DNA of 64,000 nt from SHVZ01 sp041906305 (GTDB lineage: Bacteria > Pseudomonadota > Alphaproteobacteria > SHVZ01), in assembly GCA_041906305.1 (NCBI GenBank), contig JAYRJL010000008.1, positions 186,001 through 250,000 of the forward strand, read 5' to 3'. Positions 44,374-53,068 of the stretch are shown here, piece after piece. Both the position numbers and the translations under genes were made by a program. Below the pieces are notes generated by a model. The model saw only the letters and a list, made by a program, of their open reading frames with translations, searched no databases and was not told the origin of the DNA. Numbering within the stretch: the first letter of the stretch is position 1; each line of letters opens with the position of its first letter.

Positions 44374-45699
44374 TCACGACACCGGCCGGCGGGAAACCAC
44401 GAAGAAGCGTCCGCCGAGAAGGAGGGAGGCGCAGGCCAGGCCGGCGACCAGCCCCCAGAGCAGTCCGTCCGTGCCCCAGTTCCGACCGAACGCGAGGTGG
44501 TGCGCGAGCGGCACCGTCACCACCCAGAAGCTGACCAGGTGCATCGCGGACGGCCAGTTGACGTCGCCGAAGCCGCGTAGCGCGCCCATCAGCACGCCCT
44601 GGATTCCATCGGGCAGCAGGATGAAGGCGGCGATCACGATGGCGACCGAAGCGGCCCCAATCAGAGCCGGGTCGCTAGCGTAGATCGAGGCGATCTGGCG
44701 GTCGAAGAGGACGAAGGCGATGCCCATCGCGATCGTGTAGCTGATGACCATCCAGGTGCCGAGCCAGCCTGCGGACTCGGCCGCGCTTCGCCGCTTGGCG
44801 CCGTAGGCCATGCCCACATGGACCGAGGTCGCGGTCGAGAGGCCCATCGCCATCATGAACGCCATGGCGACCAGGTTGAGCCCGATCTGGTAGGAGGCGA
44901 GCGCCTGGGCGCCGAGCCAGCCGGCGAAGACCGCCATCGCGCCGAAGGCCGAGGACTCGAGACCCTGCGAGATCGCCGACGGCAATCCCAGCTTGAGCAG
45001 CTCGATCGTGATCTGGCGCTTGCGCGCGATCCGGGTGTAGAGGCCGAGGCGCGCGATCGCCGGAGTCGCCAGGATGTATCCGAGCAGCGCCACGTACATG
45101 CCCCAGCGCGCGATCGAGGTGGCGAGATTGGCGCCGGCGGCACCATGCGCCTCGAGCAGCCACCAGTTGAGGGCGAGCTTGAGAACGAGGCCGCCGGCAA
45201 CGGTCGCCAGGACCACGCGCGGCCGGCTCATCGCCTCCAGCAGGGTCGAGGCGACCGCGGCGAGCAGCACCGCCGGCATGCCGATCACGAAGGCTTCGAC
45301 CGCACGGCCGCCGCCGGCCGCGATCTCCGGCGACTGGCCGAGTAGCTTCAGGATGCCTTCACCCGGAAGCAGGATCCAGGCGACGACGACGCTGACGATC
45401 AACGCCATCGCCGACGCGATCTTGAAGACATGGCCGATCTCGTCGAGCCGGCCGGCGCCGCGCGCCTGCGCGATCAGCACGAGGGTGCCGGAAAAGAGGC
45501 CGTAGCTGACGGTGATCACCGTCACCTGCGGCGGGACGCTGATCGCGAAGTAGGCGAGCTCGTCCGCCGACATGCGGCCCAGCATCAGCGTGTCGATCGT
45601 CGCGAACATCAGGATGCCGAGCCGCGTCATCATGACCGGCACGGCGAGCCGGAAGATGGCGCCGGCGCGCGCCCAGGTCGTCTCGGGGATGAGGCTCAC
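44374..45699 (-). CDS. MATE family efflux transporter, NorM-like
   Basis: 441 residues, 12 hydrophobic segments, with LAVPVMMTRLGILMFATIDTLMLGRM at the N-terminus typical of the NorM branch. Starts with GTG 45699, overlapping the stop of the glycosylase gene as GTGA. It is the third gene of a run with a quinone-oxidoreductase-like enzyme and a DNA glycosylase. The link between efflux and base-excision repair suggests response to alkylating or reactive compounds. Confidence 0.88.
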   Translation of the reverse strand: MSLIPETTWARAGAIFRLAVPVMMTRLGILMFATIDTLMLGRMSADELAYFAISVPPQVTVITVSYGLFSGTLVLIAQARGAGRLDEIGHVFKIASAMALIVSVVVAWILLPGEGILKLLGQSPEIAAGGGRAVEAFVIGMPAVLLAAVASTLLEAMSRPRVVLATVAGGLVLKLALNWWLLEAHGAAGANLATSIARWGMYVALLGYILATPAIARLGLYTRIARKRQITIELLKLGLPSAISQGLESSAFGAMAVFAGWLGAQALASYQIGLNLVAMAFMMAMGLSTATSVHVGMAYGAKRRSAAESAGWLGTWMVISYTIAMGIAFVLFDRQIASIYASDPALIGAASVAIVIAAFILLPDGIQGVLMGALRGFGDVNWPSAMHLVSFWVVTVPLAHHLAFGRNWGTDGLLWGLVAGLACASLLLGGRFFVVSRRPVS

Positions 45700-46331
45700 A
45701 GCGGCTGCTTATAGACGTGCCACAGAAGGTGCGCCACCGCCCCGCGCCAAGGCGCCCACGCCTCGGCGATCTGTGCCATGCGCTTGGGATCGGGCCGCGT
45801 CTCGGCGCCCTTGATCCGCTGGTAGGCGATGATCAGCGCCAGGTCGGCGGCCGGGAAGACGTCGGGGCGGCCGAGCGCGAACAGCAGGTAGACCTGCGCC
45901 GTCCACGGGCCGATGCCCTTCATCGCCGTCAGCATCGCCTGCGCCTCGTCGTCGGGGCTGCGATGCACGCGGTCGAGGTCGAGGCGACCCTCGGCGATCT
46001 CGCGTGCCAGCGCGCGGCTGTAGGCGATCTTGGAGCCCGAGAAGCCGAAGCCGCGCAGCTCCGCGTCGCTCGCCGCGAGCAGGTCTTCCGCCGTCGGCGC
46101 GAGGCCGAGGCGATCGGTCGTGCGCTTCCAGATCGCGGCCGCCGACTGGGTCGAGACCTGCTGCCCGACCAGGATGCGGAGCAGCGCGCCGTATCCGGGC
46201 TCGATCCGTCGGATCGGCGGGCGGCCATGCGCCGCGAGCGCGCGCCCGATGTCCGGATCGGCGGCGGCGACGCGCTTCAACCCGGCCATGAACGAGCGAT
46301 CGCTCTTGGGAGCGATCGGCGGCAGCGTCAT
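45696..46331 (-). CDS. DNA-3-methyladenine glycosylase, AlkA-like (HhH-GPD)
   Basis: 211 residues, shorter than E. coli AlkA (about 280) since the N-terminal TBP-like domain is absent. The helix-hairpin-helix GIGPW is at 139-143 and the catalytic Asp is D163 in FPAADLAL. LVGQQVS at about 54-60 is also characteristic. It excises alkylated bases. ATG 46331 overlaps the upstream oxidoreductase stop as ATGA; its own stop overlaps the MATE start. Confidence 0.9.
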   Translation of the reverse strand: MTLPPIAPKSDRSFMAGLKRVAAADPDIGRALAAHGRPPIRRIEPGYGALLRILVGQQVSTQSAAAIWKRTTDRLGLAPTAEDLLAASDAELRGFGFSGSKIAYSRALAREIAEGRLDLDRVHRSPDDEAQAMLTAMKGIGPWTAQVYLLFALGRPDVFPAADLALIIAYQRIKGAETRPDPKRMAQIAEAWAPWRGAVAHLLWHVYKQPL

Positions 46332-47353
46332 GCGGGATCGGCGACCTTGACCAGCGCCTTGCCGAGATTCGCGCCCTTGAGCATCGCGATGAACGCGTCG
46401 GGCGTCTTCTCCAGACCCTCGGTCACGTGCTCGGAATACTTGATCCGGCCTTCCCTGATCCAGCCGGCGATGCGACGCAGCGCCTCCGGATAGCGGTCGC
46501 GCCAGTCCCAGACCAGGAATCCCTCCATGCGCGCCCGATTGACGAGCATGTAGCGGAGATTGCGCGGGCCAAGATCGGGCTTGTCGAGATTGTACTGGCT
46601 GATCTGGCCGCAGATCACGATGCGCGCCTTGAAGGCGAGGTTGCTGAAGACGGCGTCCGACACGGCGCCGCCGACGTTGTCGAAATAGACGTCGACGCCG
46701 TTCGGGCACGCCGCCGCGACCGCCTTGGAGAGATCGTTCGAGGTCTTGTAGTTGATGACCGCGTCGAAGCCGAGCTCGCGCTGGATGTAGGCGAGCTTGT
46801 CGTCGCCGCCGGCAATGCCGACGGCACGGCAGCCGTTGATCTTCGCGATCTGCCCGACGATCTGCCCGACCGCGCCGGCCGCGCCCGAGACCACGACCGT
46901 GTCGCCGGCCTTCGGCTGGCAGACTTCCAGCGTCGCGAAATAGGCGGTCATGCCCGGCATGCCGAGGACGCCGACCGCGGTCTGGATCGGCGCCAGCTTC
47001 GGATCGATCTTCCGAAGCAGCGCCGCATCGGCGACGGCGTAGTCCTGCCACCCGAGCGAGCCCTCGACGATGTCGCCCGCGGCGAACACCTTGTGATTCG
47101 ACTTGACCACTTGGCCGACCATGCCGCCGGTCATCACCTCGCCGATCTCCACCGGCTTGGCATAGGACTTGGCGGCGCTCATGCGCCCGCGCATGTAGGG
47201 ATCGACCGAGAGCCAGAGCGCGCGGACCAGCACTTCCTTCGGGCCCGGCTCCGGCACCGCTTCGGTCACGTGCTTGAAGTTCTCGGACGTGGGCCAGCCG
47301 GTCGGCCGCGACGCGAGCAGGATCCGGCGGTTCTGGGTCTGTGACTGGGTCAT
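46328..47353 (-). CDS. NADP-dependent alkenal/quinone-type oxidoreductase (MDR superfamily)
   Basis: 341 residues, beginning MTQSQTQNRRILLASRP at 47353. The medium-chain dehydrogenase fold lacks zinc ligands; GAAGAVGQIVGQIAK binds NADPH. WLSVDPYMRGRMS and VFAAGDIVEGSLGWQDYAV are hallmarks of the 2-alkenal reductase/curcumin reductase group. It reduces alpha,beta-unsaturated carbonyls, which fits a detoxification operon with the downstream glycosylase and MATE genes. Confidence 0.9.
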   Translation of the reverse strand: MTQSQTQNRRILLASRPTGWPTSENFKHVTEAVPEPGPKEVLVRALWLSVDPYMRGRMSAAKSYAKPVEIGEVMTGGMVGQVVKSNHKVFAAGDIVEGSLGWQDYAVADAALLRKIDPKLAPIQTAVGVLGMPGMTAYFATLEVCQPKAGDTVVVSGAAGAVGQIVGQIAKINGCRAVGIAGGDDKLAYIQRELGFDAVINYKTSNDLSKAVAAACPNGVDVYFDNVGGAVSDAVFSNLAFKARIVICGQISQYNLDKPDLGPRNLRYMLVNRARMEGFLVWDWRDRYPEALRRIAGWIREGRIKYSEHVTEGLEKTPDAFIAMLKGANLGKALVKVADPA

Positions 47354-47390
47354 GCGGAGAACGCTAGCACAGCACACCCGAATACGACCT

Positions 47391-47526
47391 CCGCTTCGCG
47401 TCGGCCCCCACCCCGTCCCTCCCCCGCTTCGCGGGAGAGGGGGCGCGAGGCGCGTACTTCGAGTCCCCTCGCCCGCGTCATACGCGGGGGAGGGTTAGGG
47501 TGGGGGCGAGCGTCAGCGAGGTCGTC
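47391..47526. repeat. Composite GC-rich palindromic intergenic repeat (copy 4)
   Basis: CCCCCACCCCGTCCCTCCCCC near 47405 and GGGGGAGGGTTAGGGTGGGGG near 47486 form inverted arms, with a further Gly-rich half-unit between them. Unlike the other copies it lies between divergent genes, within the likely promoter region of the oxidoreductase and the creatininase-like gene. Confidence 0.72.
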
Positions 47527-47585
47527 CTTGCCGCTTGCGGCGATGCCCCCGTACTCTTCCCCCATTCCATTCCAACGAGGCATCC

Positions 47586-48332
47586 ATGCTGCTGCACATG
47601 TGCACCTGGTCCGAGGTCGAGTCCTACATGAAGAAGTCGACGGGCATCCTGATCCCGATCGGCTCGACCGAGCAGCACGGACCGAACGGCCTGATCGGCA
47701 CGGATGCGATCTGCCCCGAGTTCATCGGCAAGAAGGTCGGCGAGGAGATGGACATCCTGGTCGGCCCGACCATCTCGGTCGGCATGGCGCAGCATCACCT
47801 GGCCTTCGCCGGCTCCATCGCGCTGCGGCCCTCGACCCTGATGGCGGTGATCCAGGACTATGTCGGCTCGCTCCGCCGCCACGGCTTCGAGCGCTTCTAT
47901 TTCCTGAACGGCCATGGCGGCAACATCGCCACGACCACCGCCGCCTTTTCCGAGATCTACGCCGAGTCGAGCTTCCAGCGGGGATCCAACCAGCCGCCGA
48001 TCCGCTGCCTGCTGCGCGGCTGGTGGGAAGGCGAGCGCACCAAGAAGCTCGCCAACGAGCTGTTCGGCGACAAGGACGGCAGCCACGCCACTGCGTCCGA
48101 GGTCTCGGTCACGCAATACGCCTATCCCGAATACATCAAGAAGGCGTCGATGGAGTGGACCGGCAAGGCCAAGCGCGGCTTCTACGACGCCGAGGACTAT
48201 CGCAACACCTTCCCCGACGGCCGCATCGGCTCCGACCCGTCGCTGGCCTCGCCGGAGGCCGGCCGCAAGCTGACCGAGGCGTCGGTCGCCGACGTGATCG
48301 ACGACTACAAAAAGTTCATGGCGCAGGAGTGA
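47586..48332 (+). CDS. Creatininase family protein
   Basis: 248 residues. Metal ligands are visible: GSTEQHGP (E29, H31), GTDA (D40) and NGHGGN (H110). The family includes creatinine amidohydrolase, MftE peptidase and other small amidohydrolases, so the substrate is not set. ATG 47586 starts MLLHMCTWSEVESYM; an earlier in-frame ATG has no similarity. It is followed 11 bp on by an HD-domain gene. Confidence 0.85.
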   Translation: MLLHMCTWSEVESYMKKSTGILIPIGSTEQHGPNGLIGTDAICPEFIGKKVGEEMDILVGPTISVGMAQHHLAFAGSIALRPSTLMAVIQDYVGSLRRHGFERFYFLNGHGGNIATTTAAFSEIYAESSFQRGSNQPPIRCLLRGWWEGERTKKLANELFGDKDGSHATASEVSVTQYAYPEYIKKASMEWTGKAKRGFYDAEDYRNTFPDGRIGSDPSLASPEAGRKLTEASVADVIDDYKKFMAQE

Positions 48333-48343
48333 TCCCTTAGGCC

Positions 48344-48889
48344 ATGAGCATCGTCGACGAGTTGCTGGCGCTCTATGCCTCCTACGGCGGCGACCTGTAC
48401 GCGGGTGAGCCGATCACACAGCTTGCCCATGCGCTGCAGTCGGCGGCGCTCGCCGAGGCCGAGGGGGCGGACGAGATGCTGGTCGCGGCGGCGCTGCTGC
48501 ACGATGTCGGCCATCTCGTCGACAAGCACGCCCCGGGTGCCGCGGAGGCCGGCGTCGATCGCCAGCATGAGGACATCGGCCGGGGATACCTCTCCCGCTG
48601 GTTCCGCCCTGAGGTGACCGAGCCGATCCGCCGGCACGTCGCCGCCAAGCGCTGCCTGGTCACCACCGAGCCCGGCTATTTCGCCACGCTCTCGGATGCG
48701 TCCGTGCTTTCCCTCAAGGTCCAGGGCGGGCCGTTCACGCAAGAAGAGGCGCGCTCGTTCCTGGCGCTTCCCGGATCGCGCGACGCGCTGCGCCTGCGCA
48801 AATGGGACGACCTCGCCAAGGTCGTCGACCTGAAGACGCCGGATCTCGCCTACTACCGGCGGCACTTGGAAGCGGGATTGAAGTCGTAG
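48344..48889 (+). CDS. PhnZ-like HD-domain oxygenase
   Basis: 181 residues. The HD core LLHDVGH gives H53, D54 and H57, with H29 in ITQLAHALQ before it. Y19-A-G-E22 matches the YxxE element near the active site of PhnZ, and the C-terminal LSDASVLSLKVQGG and KWDDLAKVVDLKTPD fit too. PhnZ is a mixed-valent diiron enzyme that oxidatively cleaves 1-hydroxy-2-aminoethylphosphonate after PhnY. No PhnY-like hydroxylase is adjacent; a creatininase-like gene lies 11 bp upstream. Function other than phosphonate cleavage is possible. Confidence 0.8.
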   Translation: MSIVDELLALYASYGGDLYAGEPITQLAHALQSAALAEAEGADEMLVAAALLHDVGHLVDKHAPGAAEAGVDRQHEDIGRGYLSRWFRPEVTEPIRRHVAAKRCLVTTEPGYFATLSDASVLSLKVQGGPFTQEEARSFLALPGSRDALRLRKWDDLAKVVDLKTPDLAYYRRHLEAGLKS

Positions 48890-48903
48890 TCGAGAGCGAG
48901 TCT

Positions 48904-48996
48904 CGCCCCCATCCCAACCTTCCCCCACGCTCCGCGGGGGGAAGGAGCACGATCGGATCCCCTCCCCCCTTCGTGGGGGAGGGCTAGGGTGGGGGG
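48904..48996. repeat. Composite GC-rich palindromic intergenic repeat (copy 5)
   Basis: CGCCCCCATCCCAACCTTCCCCC and GGGGGAGGGCTAGGGTGGGG form inverted arms about 35 bp apart, between the PhnZ-like gene and a convergent enolase-superfamily gene. Confidence 0.72.
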
Positions 48997-49008
48997 TCTT
49001 GCCGTAAC

Positions 49009-50235
49009 TCAGTCGCCCTTCGTCGTCCTGACCTTCGCGTCCTTCCGCTTCAGCACATCGGGCTGGAGCTGTGTGCCGAGGCCGTCGCCGGTGAGCGGAT
49101 GCATCATGCCGTTCTCGATCTTCGGCATCTCGGTGACGATGTCGCGATACCAGCTGTAGTAATAGCTGCGGACGATCTCCTGGGTGAGGCCGTTCGGCGC
49201 GTTCATCACCACGTGGTTGCCGGAGATCAGCGTGATCGGCCCGGTCGCATCGTGGGGCGCCACCGGCAGATGATGGGTCTCGGCCAGCGCCGCGACCTTG
49301 CGTGCCTCCGAGATGCCGCCGATCCATGAGGTGTCGAACATGACGATGCCGACCGCACGGCGCTCGATCACCTCGCGGAAGTCGGCGCGCGTGCCGAGCG
49401 TCTCGCTGCCGCAGACGGTGAGCCGGGTCGAATCCGCGTAGTCCTTGAGGACGTCGAAATTGTCCATCTTCACCGGGTCCTCGAGCCAGTAGGGCTCGTA
49501 CTCCTCCAGCGCCTTGGCGATGCGCTTCGCCTGGGTGAGATTCCAGAGCGAGTGGAAGTCGACCATGATGTCGATCTTGTCGCCGACCTTGGCGCGCGCC
49601 TTTCGGAACGGCTCCAGCGCGGTCTTGAGGTCGGCGGCCGAGAGGTGCAGTCCGCCCGAGGCCTCGGCCGCGGCGTTGAACGGATAGATCTTCATCGCCT
49701 TGATGCCTTCGGCGAGCAGGCTCTCGGCGAGCTCGTCGGCGCGGTTGATGAAGCCCTCCAGATCCTCGTACGGGCCCTCCGGCTTGCCCCCCGGGAGCAG
49801 GCGCCAGTAGCCCTCGCCCGGATCGCCGGGCCGGCGCTTCCAGCCCGGGCGATAGGCGTTGCAGGTGTTGTAGACCGAGATCGTGTCGCGCGAGAGGCCG
49901 CCCAGCAGCATGTAGATCGGCATGCCGGCCTTCTGGCCGAGGATGTCCCAGAGCGCGATGTCGAGTGCCGCGATCGCACGGATCTCCGCCGCCGATCCGC
50001 GATAGGCCACCAGCGCCATCAGGCTCTTGGTCAGCGTGCGGTGATGCAGGTCGATCCGCGTCGGATCCTTGCCGACCAGATAAGGTGCCGCGACCTGGTG
50101 GATGTACCCGGCGACCGCCTCGGTGTGATAGCTGGTCTCGCCGAGCCCGATCAGGCCTTCGTCGGTGTGGACACGAACCCAGATCAGGTGCGGCCAGGCT
50201 TCGACCTGGACCGTGTCGACGGCGGTGATGCGCAT
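49009..50235 (-). CDS. Enolase superfamily (mandelate racemase/muconate lactonizing) sugar-acid dehydratase-like enzyme 1
   Basis: 408 residues. Metal ligands are D226 (VDFHS), E252 (LEDP) and E278 (GSETLG); H328 (APHD) with D301 forms the general-base dyad, and K182 is in MKIYPF. H228 two residues after the first ligand fits galactonate dehydratase-type members. It probably dehydrates an aldonic acid. ATG 50235 starts MRITAVDTVQVE. It is divergent from a BenE-type transporter gene. Exact substrate unresolved. Confidence 0.85.
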   Translation of the reverse strand: MRITAVDTVQVEAWPHLIWVRVHTDEGLIGLGETSYHTEAVAGYIHQVAAPYLVGKDPTRIDLHHRTLTKSLMALVAYRGSAAEIRAIAALDIALWDILGQKAGMPIYMLLGGLSRDTISVYNTCNAYRPGWKRRPGDPGEGYWRLLPGGKPEGPYEDLEGFINRADELAESLLAEGIKAMKIYPFNAAAEASGGLHLSAADLKTALEPFRKARAKVGDKIDIMVDFHSLWNLTQAKRIAKALEEYEPYWLEDPVKMDNFDVLKDYADSTRLTVCGSETLGTRADFREVIERRAVGIVMFDTSWIGGISEARKVAALAETHHLPVAPHDATGPITLISGNHVVMNAPNGLTQEIVRSYYYSWYRDIVTEMPKIENGMMHPLTGDGLGTQLQPDVLKRKDAKVRTTKGD

Positions 50236-50308
50236 GTGACTCCCCGGGCTTTGCGGCTATCTTGCGGACGCGGCCGGGTCGCCGCCAGGAAAACATCGGG
50301 ATCGAGGA

Positions 50309-51460
50309 ATGCGCGCATCGGTCGTCGTCTCCGCCCTGGTCGCCGTGATCGTCGGGTTCGGCGGCGCGCTCGCCGTGGTCCTTGCCGCGGCCCAGGCCGT
50401 CGGCGCCACGCCGGAGGAGACCTCGTCCTGGGTCACGGCGCTCTGCCTCACCATGGCGGTGACGACGCCGATCCTCAGCATCCGCCACCGCCTGCCGATT
50501 GTGACCGCGTGGTCGACGCCGGGGGCCGCATTGATCGCCGCCTCCTCCGGCATCCCGATCTCGGCCGCGGTCGGCGCCTTCCTCCTCGCCAACCTGCTGA
50601 TGGTGCTGACCGCCCTCTTCCGGCCCTTGAGCGCCTGGATCGAGCGGCTGCCGACCTCGGTCGCGGCGGCGATGCTGGCGGGCGTGCTGATCCGCTTCGT
50701 CATCGCCGTCTTCGACAGCGCTCAAAGCTCGCCCATGCTGGTGCTGCCGCTGGTCGGGCTCTTCCTGGTGATGCGGCTCATCAGCCCGTTCGGCGCGGTG
50801 CTGATCGTGCTCGTCGTCGGCGTGGTCCTCGCCCAGATCCTCGGGCTCAACGGTGAGATGCCGGGGATCTCGATCTCCTCGCTCATCTTCATCGCGCCGA
50901 CCTTCGATCCCGCCGTCCTGATCGGCCTCGGCGTGCCGCTCTATCTCGTCACCATGGCGTCGCAGAACCTTCCGGGCTTCGCCGTGCTCAAGGCGTCCGG
51001 CTATCAGCAGGTGCCGTCGCGCTCGATCATCGCGGTCACCGGAATCGCCTCGCTCGCGGCCGCGCCGTTCGGAGCGCATGCGAGCAACCTCGCCGCCATC
51101 AGCGCCTCGCTCTGCACCGGGCCGGACACCCATCCCGACAAGGACAAGCGCTGGATGACCGGACCGATCTACGGCGCCGCCTACCTGGTGCTGGCCATCT
51201 TCGGCGCCTCGCTGGTGAACCTGTTCCACGCGCTGCCGCAGGCACTGATCGTCACCATCGCCGGCACCGCGCTGCTCGGCGCCTTGTCCGGCGCGCTGGG
51301 GACCGCCATGACCAACGACAAGGACCGTGTCGCCGCCACGCTGACGCTGGCCGTCACGGCCTCCGGCGCGTCGTTCCTCGGCATCGGCTCGGCCTTCTGG
51401 GGCCTCGCCGCGGGACTGGTGACGCTAGGGCTTTCCGCGCTCTGGGCGAGGAAGCGCTAG
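50309..51460 (+). CDS. Benzoate/H+ symporter BenE family transporter
   Basis: 383-residue membrane protein with about 12 hydrophobic segments. WSTPGAALIAASSG and MASQNLPGFAVLKASGYQ are characteristic BenE motifs. It imports an aromatic or related organic acid with protons. ATG 50309 is preceded by GAGGA. It is divergent from an enolase-superfamily gene, and could supply its substrate. No aromatic-ring dioxygenase is nearby, so benzoate itself is not certain. Confidence 0.88.
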   Translation: MRASVVVSALVAVIVGFGGALAVVLAAAQAVGATPEETSSWVTALCLTMAVTTPILSIRHRLPIVTAWSTPGAALIAASSGIPISAAVGAFLLANLLMVLTALFRPLSAWIERLPTSVAAAMLAGVLIRFVIAVFDSAQSSPMLVLPLVGLFLVMRLISPFGAVLIVLVVGVVLAQILGLNGEMPGISISSLIFIAPTFDPAVLIGLGVPLYLVTMASQNLPGFAVLKASGYQQVPSRSIIAVTGIASLAAAPFGAHASNLAAISASLCTGPDTHPDKDKRWMTGPIYGAAYLVLAIFGASLVNLFHALPQALIVTIAGTALLGALSGALGTAMTNDKDRVAATLTLAVTASGASFLGIGSAFWGLAAGLVTLGLSALWARKR

Positions 51461-51468
51461 CACTCGTA

Positions 51469-51626
51469 CCCCTCCCTCGCGTCGTACGCGGGGGAGGGTT
51501 GGGGTGGGGGCCGTGGCTCGCTTCCTCGACTCACTCGATGGGCGCCGCCTGAAACAACGGCCGACCGCGCTTCGCGCGTGCCCCCACCCTGCCCTCCCCC
51601 GCGCTTCGCACGAGGAAGGGTTCCGA
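51469..51626. repeat. Composite GC-rich palindromic intergenic repeat (copy 6)
   Basis: Two half-units (CCCCTCCCTCGCGTCGTACG with its mirrored GGGGGAGGG, then CCCCCACCCTGCCCTCCCCC) flank a centre resembling copy 3. It lies between the convergent BenE and UxaA small-subunit genes. Confidence 0.75.
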
Positions 51627-51632
51627 GGAGCG

Positions 51633-51899
51633 CTACTTCGCCCGCGCGCGGAGGCTTCTCAGATTGTGCACGTGGACATGCGCGCCGGCTTTGATCGGCT
51701 GCGTCGCCTCCCCGATCGGATCGCCGTACTTGACGATGCGGTCGCCGGGCTTCAGGTCGGTCAGCGCGATCTTGTGACAGAGCGCGATGGCTTCGCCGGC
51801 CTCGATCTCCGTCGTGCCGACGCGAATCTTCTCGCCCTTGGCGACGGCGCGCAGAAGCGTCGCGACATTGTCCTCGGGGCTGAGCCGGATCGCGTCCAT
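51633..51899 (-). CDS. UxaA family SAF-domain small subunit
   Basis: 88 residues starting MDAIRLSPEDNVATLL. It is the SAF domain found at the N-terminus of altronate/galactarate dehydratases (KIALTDLKPGDRIVKYGDPIGEAT). It binds the metal or substrate together with the large chain. Its ATG overlaps the stop of the large-subunit gene as TGATG. In fused UxaA proteins this domain comes first, so the gene order is reversed here. Confidence 0.85.
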   Translation of the reverse strand: MDAIRLSPEDNVATLLRAVAKGEKIRVGTTEIEAGEAIALCHKIALTDLKPGDRIVKYGDPIGEATQPIKAGAHVHVHNLRSLRARAK

Positions 51900-53068
51900 C
51901 ACATCGCCTGCCCGTAGCGGGCGACGATCTCGTCGCCCTCGCCCAGGATCTCGCCCCAGGTGGCGGCTCCGTCGGCGACCTGCATCATGCGCGACCACAG
52001 GCGGTCAGCGGCGGACTCCGGCGTCTCCTCGCCGAGGAAGACCTTGTGCGCGTCGAGGTCGAGCTGCTCGCCGACGCGCGCGCAGGTCTCGGGGTTGGCG
52101 CAGACCTTGATCGTCGGTGCCAGCGCCGAGACGAAGCTGTTGCCGACGCCGGTGGTGAACAGCATCAGCTGCGCGCCGGCGGCGGTGAAGCCGGTCAGCG
52201 ACTCCGACGCGTAGGCCGGCGCATCCATGACCCAGCAGCCGGGCTTGGGCGCCGCCTCGCCATAGCCGAGCACGCCCTGGATCGGCCGGCTGCCGCTCTT
52301 GGCGATGTTGCCAAGGGCCTTCTCCTCGATGCTCGAGAGGCCGCCGGCGATATTGGCGGGGCCGGGATTGTTGCCGGTGAGATCGAGCCCGTGGCTGATC
52401 GCCCATTGCTCGCGGCGAAGCACCGCATCGCGGATCGCCTTGGCGACCTCGGGCGACGCCGCGCGCTTCTCCAGCCGATGCTCGGCCCCGAGCCATTCGA
52501 CCGTCTCGCCGATGATCGCGCGCCCGCCGGCATCGACCATACGGTCGGCCATGAGGCCCAGCAGCGGGTTGGCGACGAGGCCGGAGCTCGGATCGGAACG
52601 CCCGCATTCGAGGCCAAGCGTCAGCGCCGAGAGCGGCGCCGGGACGCGCCGGTCGGCCGAGATCGCCATCGCCAGGCGCGCACCGGCACGGATGCCGCGC
52701 TCGGTCAGCGTGACCGCGTCGTGATTGCAGTCGTCGAGCGTCAGCATCGCGTGGGGCCGTCCGGCCTTTCGCGCATGTTCGGCGACCTCGGCCGCGACCG
52801 GCGGGTTGTCGCCGACCAGCAGCACCGCGCCGACATTCGGATGCACCGCCATCGCCAGCATCGCGCGCTTCCAGGTGGTGCGGTCCTCGCCGAGCAGGCT
52901 GCCGGCGTTGTAGGGGAAGCCCACGATCACCGATCCCTTGATCGACGAGGCGATGCGGCGCGCCGTCGGGATCGTGAGCCCGCCGACCGACAGCACCAGC
53001 ATGAGGTTGCGCACGCCGATGCTGCCGTCGGCGCGGTGGTAGCCGAGGAAGGTCGGCTGGCCGGTCAT
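51899..53068 (-). CDS. UxaA family hydrolyase large subunit
   Basis: 389 residues matching the C-terminal catalytic part of altronate/galactarate dehydratase: GYHRADGSIGVRNLMLVL, SALTLGLECGRSDPSSGLVANP and LGYGEAAPKPG; conserved Cys at ECGRSD is a probable Fe ligand. It dehydrates a sugar acid. ATG 53068 overlaps the stop of the upstream enolase-superfamily gene as ATGA, so the three genes are one operon. Confidence 0.88.
   Translation of the reverse strand: MTGQPTFLGYHRADGSIGVRNLMLVLSVGGLTIPTARRIASSIKGSVIVGFPYNAGSLLGEDRTTWKRAMLAMAVHPNVGAVLLVGDNPPVAAEVAEHARKAGRPHAMLTLDDCNHDAVTLTERGIRAGARLAMAISADRRVPAPLSALTLGLECGRSDPSSGLVANPLLGLMADRMVDAGGRAIIGETVEWLGAEHRLEKRAASPEVAKAIRDAVLRREQWAISHGLDLTGNNPGPANIAGGLSSIEEKALGNIAKSGSRPIQGVLGYGEAAPKPGCWVMDAPAYASESLTGFTAAGAQLMLFTTGVGNSFVSALAPTIKVCANPETCARVGEQLDLDAHKVFLGEETPESAADRLWSRMMQVADGAATWGEILGEGDEIVARYGQAM

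Noticed and set aside
48305..51229. 974-codon open frame on the minus strand
   Set aside because: It crosses several clear genes on both strands, is full of Arg/Gly/Asp-rich low-complexity sequence and is a GC-driven shadow of real genes in other frames.
51633..53068. Frameshift splitting one uxaA gene
   Set aside because: Each part has its own start, the order is large then small, and split UxaA proteins are common, so two genes are more likely.
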